DNA of 64,000 nucleotides, from NCBI RefSeq assembly GCF_000203795.2, contig NW_006281100.1:991370-1055369 (forward strand). Direction: 5' to 3'. Below the pieces are notes generated by a model. It did no database searches, was not told the DNA's origin, and worked only from the letters and a program-made list of their open reading frames with translations. The stretch comes from Batrachochytrium dendrobatidis JAM81 (Eukaryota > Chytridiomycota > Chytridiomycetes > Rhizophydiales). Both the position numbers and the translations under genes were made by a program. Below, one piece after another: positions 58,045-64,000 of this stretch. How positions within the stretch are numbered: the first letter of the stretch is position 1; each line of letters begins with the position of its first letter.

Positions 58045-59781
58045 TCATTTCCAAGTGTTCAACAAAACAACTGAAGACGAGACAATAGATGCATACACAA
58101 AAAGAATTCCCATTGCATACACATTAGACACTTGTAACGTGTTAATGGATAGATTCAATAAGCCAGTGAGAATGTTGGCAACAATGAATGCCACCAACTG
58201 ATAGCGATTGAGACTTTGGAATAAAACTGGGCTATCTTTGAGCTGTTCTGCAGAGTTTTTAAATATACGTGATAGAGTATGATCGACTACAAAAAGCCCT
58301 GCAAGCAAGGACGTACACACAGCCGTGACCCAAAAAACATATGAAGCATTTGCCTAGGTAAAAAAGGGTAGATACATGGACACATTATCAGATACTTGAT
58401 ATTTATGCATGTGATTAAAGGCTGCTAGAAACTCACTAAACGACGCGAAACTTGAAGATCAAGATGGAGTGTGCACACCAGATACAATAAAAATGACATG
58501 CCTACTGTTGCTGTCAAAACTTTAAAACGAATCATTCCCATATTGAACGGCTGCACTTTAGGAAGAATACGTGCTCCAATTTCTGCAGATATTAAAAAAA
58601 TGCAGTAATACCCTAGTATAGCATGGCAACAAGAATAGTGTTGACGTAAGTGAGCAAATAGCTTATGACACTGCAACGAATACAAACACTCTTTGATTTA
58701 CCTGCCATGCTACAAATTCCTTCGCGATTCATGCTGATTATATCGACCCTAGGAGCACTTATAATATACTGTTCAAGACCTCTTGCAAGTGCAATCTCGT
58801 ATCCTGTTGAACATGGTACAAATCTTGATGTTAAAAATACTTAGCATTACAAACTTGAATATTTTGCTGATTAAATTCACATACCAATAATAATAATGAC
58901 TGCAGTAAATGCATAGCTGACTCGAGAAAATAGAGTTCCATGGAGAGTGGCAAGTAAGGAAACACATGCCAAAGTAAAAAAAAAGTTCCAATGCACTCCA
59001 TATTCGCTCACATGTTCCTAGGAAATAGAAATTACATTCAAACTTTCTATATTAGCTTAAAGCGTATCAAAATCCAAAACGATGATTAAAATCAAGCAAA
59101 TGATACCTGATAGTTTACAGATTTGACAAATGCGATTCGAAGTACGCCAAAAAGAACAGGAAAAATGACAATCTGGGATGTCTTGATGACTTTTGCTATA
59201 AAGCTTACGTTTTTTTGATTGATTCTTGGTCCAGATACTAAGCCACTTGAAAAGATGAATGCACCTGTTCCAATATCCATCTGATCCAATCAATACAATA
59301 TCAGTGATATACCTTTAAAGCATTGCTATATTCATAGAAATATACGAAATCGCCAATAAGCACTTACCAATGAAGTGCCATACATTTCTGTTTTGGCGAA
59401 CCGTCTCGGAAATACACTGAAATCCACAGCTAGAATTGCAGTGACTGTTAGCATTTGCAAAAAAGCCCTAAATGCCACTGATGATGGAACATAGCCTGAC
59501 ACGGCTGTTTTTGTTTGTTTCTTTGCAGCCGATCCTTTCAGTGGGTTTACTAGTGCTAGTGCGATAAATCCCAAAACTGCAGCAATCTGTGCTGCAAGTA
59601 TAGTCAAAGTCCATTCGGTAATTGTGATGGACATTATGACTGGAATAATCAACACTGAAAACTCAAATAGGAATGTTTTTAGAGAGTTTTTTGGATTTGG
59701 ATTTATATTGGCGAGCTGCATGGTTCTCCATAGCAGATAGGACGACTGTAGGTTTAGAGATTTGGGTGAACACGAAGTCAT
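58045..59781 (-). CDS. GWT1: GPI inositol acyltransferase GWT1 / PIG-W
   Basis: Six exons: 59368-59781, 59107-59280, 58885-59017, 58702-58803, 58437-58612 and 58045-58353. They give 435 residues. This ER membrane enzyme adds an acyl chain to the inositol of GlcN-PI, an early GPI-anchor step. Hallmarks: [23 protein letters not shown] followed by [60 protein letters not shown], and the late NASYVFWV and [20 protein letters not shown]. About ten or more membrane helices are apparent. The N terminus is unsure: the family usually has a KExFV motif in the first 15 residues, which I could not find, so a short upstream exon may be missing. Confidence 0.9.
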
Positions 59782-60077
59782 TGAATGGAATATACTGGGA
59801 TCAATATATAGCTGCTTACTAGACAAACAAGCAGCACAGTCTGAATTTCTAAAACAGTTGTTCCGTTGTGGCCTTGCACATGCTGCTGTTTGGCTTCTTT
59901 TGCTGCGTCGTCTTGAACTATCATGTAAAATCACCAGCAACAGCCGTCCAAACACGAATTCAATTCGCAGTTTGGCGACAGTTAAAAAGTAAAATAGTGT
60001 CAGGTGATGTCACGTTTGGTTCTGTAGTGTTGGTCAAGCTGCACTTCAACCCAAACCAACTCGTAGCAACTGATGAT

Positions 60078-60923
<846 letters not shown>

Positions 60924-61085
60924 TTTATTTATTTTGCAAATGAAATTAGTAAACTTGGATTAATTGAATTTCAATCAGTCGGGCCTAATGAATCGGAAAT
61001 TCTATCAATTTCAGACCCTGAGCAATGCAGCTGTAAATTAATCGCAGTAAAATACTGGTTTGATTGCACTGCAATGACGATGCTT

Positions 61086-61593
61086 TATCGCCGTATTCAC
61101 GTAAAACGGAACACTAGATAAGAGTGTTGGTGTAATAAACAGCCAATTTCACGTTTGATACCAATTTACTGGAAAACACTGTATTCTTCAAACCGAGTAT
61201 CACAAGTAAATACTGTAATTAGCATGGAGACAAGATTTATTTCGGAGAAGTGCAATCTTTGGTTTTTTTGAATTAAAGTACAAACGTATCGGTGACTTTA
61301 TGGTACGGGGTTGTCCAAAGTTTAATTAAAACAATCAAACCCAATATCTGGACTGCAGTGGATGAGTCTGATTATTGTACAATGTATGACTGCAAAAAGG
61401 GAATTTCAGTTCAAAACTGTAATTTGTATTATTTGACGAACATTGCTTATTAAATAATGGAGAGTATCTATTGAAAAAGTCAAATCCTAATAGGAAAGTG
61501 TAACGCATATTCAGCCATTGTCTACTATTGAGCAAAATTGAGGCAATCTGCAAGATGAGTACAAAATATTATATTTACGTGAATGCGGCTGTA
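61086..61593. mobile_element. MITE copy (Tc1/mariner-like ends)
   Basis: About 508 bp, the longest copy. Left TA then TCGCCGTATTCACGTAAAACGG; right TATTTACGTGAATGCGGCTG then TA. GAACACTAGATAA and AATAAACAGCC follow the left end, as in the other copies. It sits between the phosphatase stop (60923) and the start of the last gene (61795). No transposase frame. Confidence 0.75.
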
Positions 61594-61794
61594 GTATATC
61601 TGAGATGATGAATTTGAAAGTCAATAGACAAAACCACTCGACTGTGATAATACAAGTACTATAAAGCAGCACAAAGCCTACTTAATTTGCATTGACAGCT
61701 CGATTTATTCTAATTGTAAAGCTTTTTCAAAAAACAGCATTTGGAGCAAACTTTTCAAAAAAAGCTTCACTCACATTTGACAAGACAGACTAAA

Positions 61795-64000
61795 ATGGAA
61801 ATAGCAGATAGTCAATCATCTACAAATGCCATTGCTCCAATCACAAGAGCAAAAGTAACTGCAATAGCTTCGTATCCACAAAAGAAATCAATCACATCAA
61901 AGGCAATCCCTCGAACTACACATACCACTCAGACAGTCAAGAAATCCTTGAAGCATATTGTAGCCAACACCGCCATAAAAAACAGTAGCATGCCAGATAC
62001 AAAGGTAACCAATACTACTGCGTTACAAAAAGAGTCGTCAAAATCCAATACGGGCAGTTCACTACATCAGGGTGCTGATTTAGACCATCAAGATACTACA
62101 AACTATACACATCTGCATTCTAGCGCGACTAAAGATAGTTTAAAAGATGCTGAAAAAAGCCCTATTAATTTAACAAGCGAGGATGGTAATGCTGGACAAA
62201 AAGGCGATTTGCATAATGACAACCAAACCAAAGTGACTTTATCAGAACTCAATAACGAGCGTGAGCGAAAAGAGCCTCCTCCAAGTAAGGGGTTTTGACA
62301 GTTTTATATATTGTGCAGCTCAGTATTTAGTTTGATGTTAACAATCATCACAATGGTGTTTTATATCACATTGTTTTTTAAAATATGACCAGACCATGTC
62401 AAAATCTCGACTCTGCAGCAATCAACAAATCGCCGAGCCAAGTCTGCACTTCCAAAGTCACACCCATCACAGTCGCGCCTTGTAAATGAAACAAAGGCAG
62501 CGATGCCAGGTATGTCTAGCTTGAATTCCCATTGATACTGAATATTTTTTGTAAAAGTAATGTCCATGAAAATATTGTACACAAATTTTTATAGCTACAC
62601 AGTCTCAATCAAAAACTCTATTCCCAAACAAAAGTAAGTTGGTTTGCATTCTAACAAGTATTACCTATTTTTGAAGCAATGTCAAGTTTGAAAAATATCA
62701 GACATTTATTGATTAAAATCATTTACTCTTTTTAAAGATAAACATGCCAAGTCCAGTACGGTGAAATACAATGAGAATCAAACAAAACAAGGACCAAATC
62801 AAATCAAATCTAGTCCGGAGCAAGAGATAACTGCCAGTCGCACAAATACAACAAAGTTGAATTTGGAACACAAACAGCCCAAGGTTATCTCACCTGCAAA
62901 AAGTGCACAAGCAGATATACCAGAACTACAAAGCAAACTGTCGGCAGTAGATCAGCACGCAACTACTAGCAATTCAAAGCTTCACAGCTCAACAATACTA
63001 CATTTGCCTAGTAATGTTGATTGTGAAATAAATCTCAACCCTGCTTCAGATACAGCAGTTCAAGAAAACCCCACAAATATCAATGCCCAATCATCAATGC
63101 ATTCCGACCATGCTATGATTGAGCACGACAAAACTGTGCAAAAAATCAGTCAGTCCATTCCAATCGCTGTCCATACTTCAAAACCTCAAATTAACCACTC
63201 CAAAATCAGCGCTCCAAAATCAGAACATACTTTCAAGTCAGTGACCATTTCATTACCACTATCTCCTGGAAAAACTGAAAATATTGATCAAATCACTGCA
63301 AATCATTTAAAATCGCACGCATCGTCTCGAAAAAGTCATTTGCCCATATTGCAAGCTCGTGACCCTCGGCAGTCTGAACATACCATTCAATTACTTTCCA
63401 AATCCATAGAAGCCATGGAATCATTTTCTCAGAAACTTGAGCTATTAAAAGCTCATCACAAGCAAAAGGAATGCACACACGCGGATTCGAAAACTGTACC
63501 AGTAAATGTCACACATTTGATTGTTTCCAACGATGACCTCTCTCAAACCCTAGATAAGTCTCATGCAGAAAAACAACTCGAGTGTGCTGATCATGACCGT
63601 GAAATTGCCGAGTTGCATTCTAAAATCTCTGTTCTTCAAAAACGAGTGTTGAGGGAGCAAGAAAAATCAAAAATATATCCCAAAGTAACATCCATTGTAC
63701 CAACTTCACTCGAGGCCAATATTCACTTGCGACATCAATTTCAAAAAAGTTTGGAAAACGAACGAGATAAGTACGCAGCATTGGAAATGGAGAATCAGCG
63801 GCTTATTCATGAAATTCGCGATTTAACCATGGCGCACGTCAAAAAGAAACGAGCGCTCTCAACGCAGGAAGCCACGCACTATGCCAATGAGGTGTCACAA
63901 TTGAGGAACAAATCCAAAGATATTAAATCCGAAAAAATGATGCTTGAAGAAAAAGTGTTGGAAATGGAACGTCGGCTTGCCAAAGAAATCAAAGAAAAAG
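61795..64000 (+). CDS. coiled-coil protein, 5' part (runs off window)
   Basis: Exons 61795-62284, 62595-62633 and 62738 to beyond 64000; 597 codons are visible. The three exons join in phase at CCA-A|GTAAGG, AAA-A|GTAAGT and acceptors TATAG and AAAG. The first 370 residues are Ser/Thr/Lys/Gln-rich and disordered. From about residue 410 a strong coiled coil begins (SKSIEAMESFSQKLELLKAH) and becomes almost pure heptads after 480 (ENERDKYAALEMENQRLIHE). No family is recognised. A centrosomal, axonemal or motor-adaptor role would fit, but nothing in the sequence proves it. The ATG at 61795 is the first in frame. Confidence 0.75.

Noticed and set aside
59782..59955. N-terminal extension of the GWT1 frame
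   Set aside because: It starts without ATG and is rich in Arg/Cys/Ser with no match to the family start.

Overview
The window is nuclear DNA of a zoosporic (chytrid) fungus, most likely Batrachochytrium or a close relative. Four things support this. Almost every protein gene is cut by short GT-AG introns of about 45-400 bases. Fungal families are present (DUF4246, Gwt1, fungal ABCG). A flagellar nexin-dynein regulatory subunit (DRC11/IQCA1) and a nicastrin occur, both absent from most non-flagellated fungi. One secreted Ser/Lys-rich protein starts with a leader typical of Batrachochytrium candidate effectors. The genus call rests on recall of that leader style, not on a search.

Layout. 1-2146: 3' part of an ABCG transporter, then tRNA-Ala. 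4059-5815: a ten-exon OTU deubiquitinase (OTUD6B type) that simple ORF finding misses. 6810-10098: an ARM/HEAT-like region fused to DUF4246. 10099-14084: repeat-rich spacer with one secreted protein gene and a MITE. 14085-31347: compact gene block with PIG-V, DRC11, two unrecognised coiled-coil genes, mitochondrial IF-3, nicastrin, a small coiled-coil gene and the NEDD8 E2 UBE2M. 31702-43486: GH20 hexosaminidase, SEC24, VMS1/ANKZF1 and RPAP3. 44006-45350: a gag-only LTR-element remnant beside tRNA-Gly. 45485-61000: DCAF12, a predicted tail-anchored protein, the CSB/RAD26 repair helicase, alpha-SNAP, GWT1/PIG-W and a PFA-DSP/SIW14 phosphatase. 61795-64000: 5' part of a coiled-coil gene that runs off the window.

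Themes. Several genes serve secretion and GPI anchoring (PIG-V, GWT1, SEC24, alpha-SNAP). Others serve ubiquitin-like pathways and quality control (OTUD6B, UBE2M, DCAF12 as a CRL4 receptor, VMS1), chaperone assembly (RPAP3) or the flagellum (DRC11). Most upstream pairs are divergent and very tight; in one, a single CATG may carry both start codons. Exon models were built by hand from splice sites, reading frame and family conservation; cDNA would settle them. Three introns appear to use GC-AG sites. A MITE family with about 24-bp inverted ends and TA flanks has four copies, each between 20 and 215 bp of a gene's 3' end.
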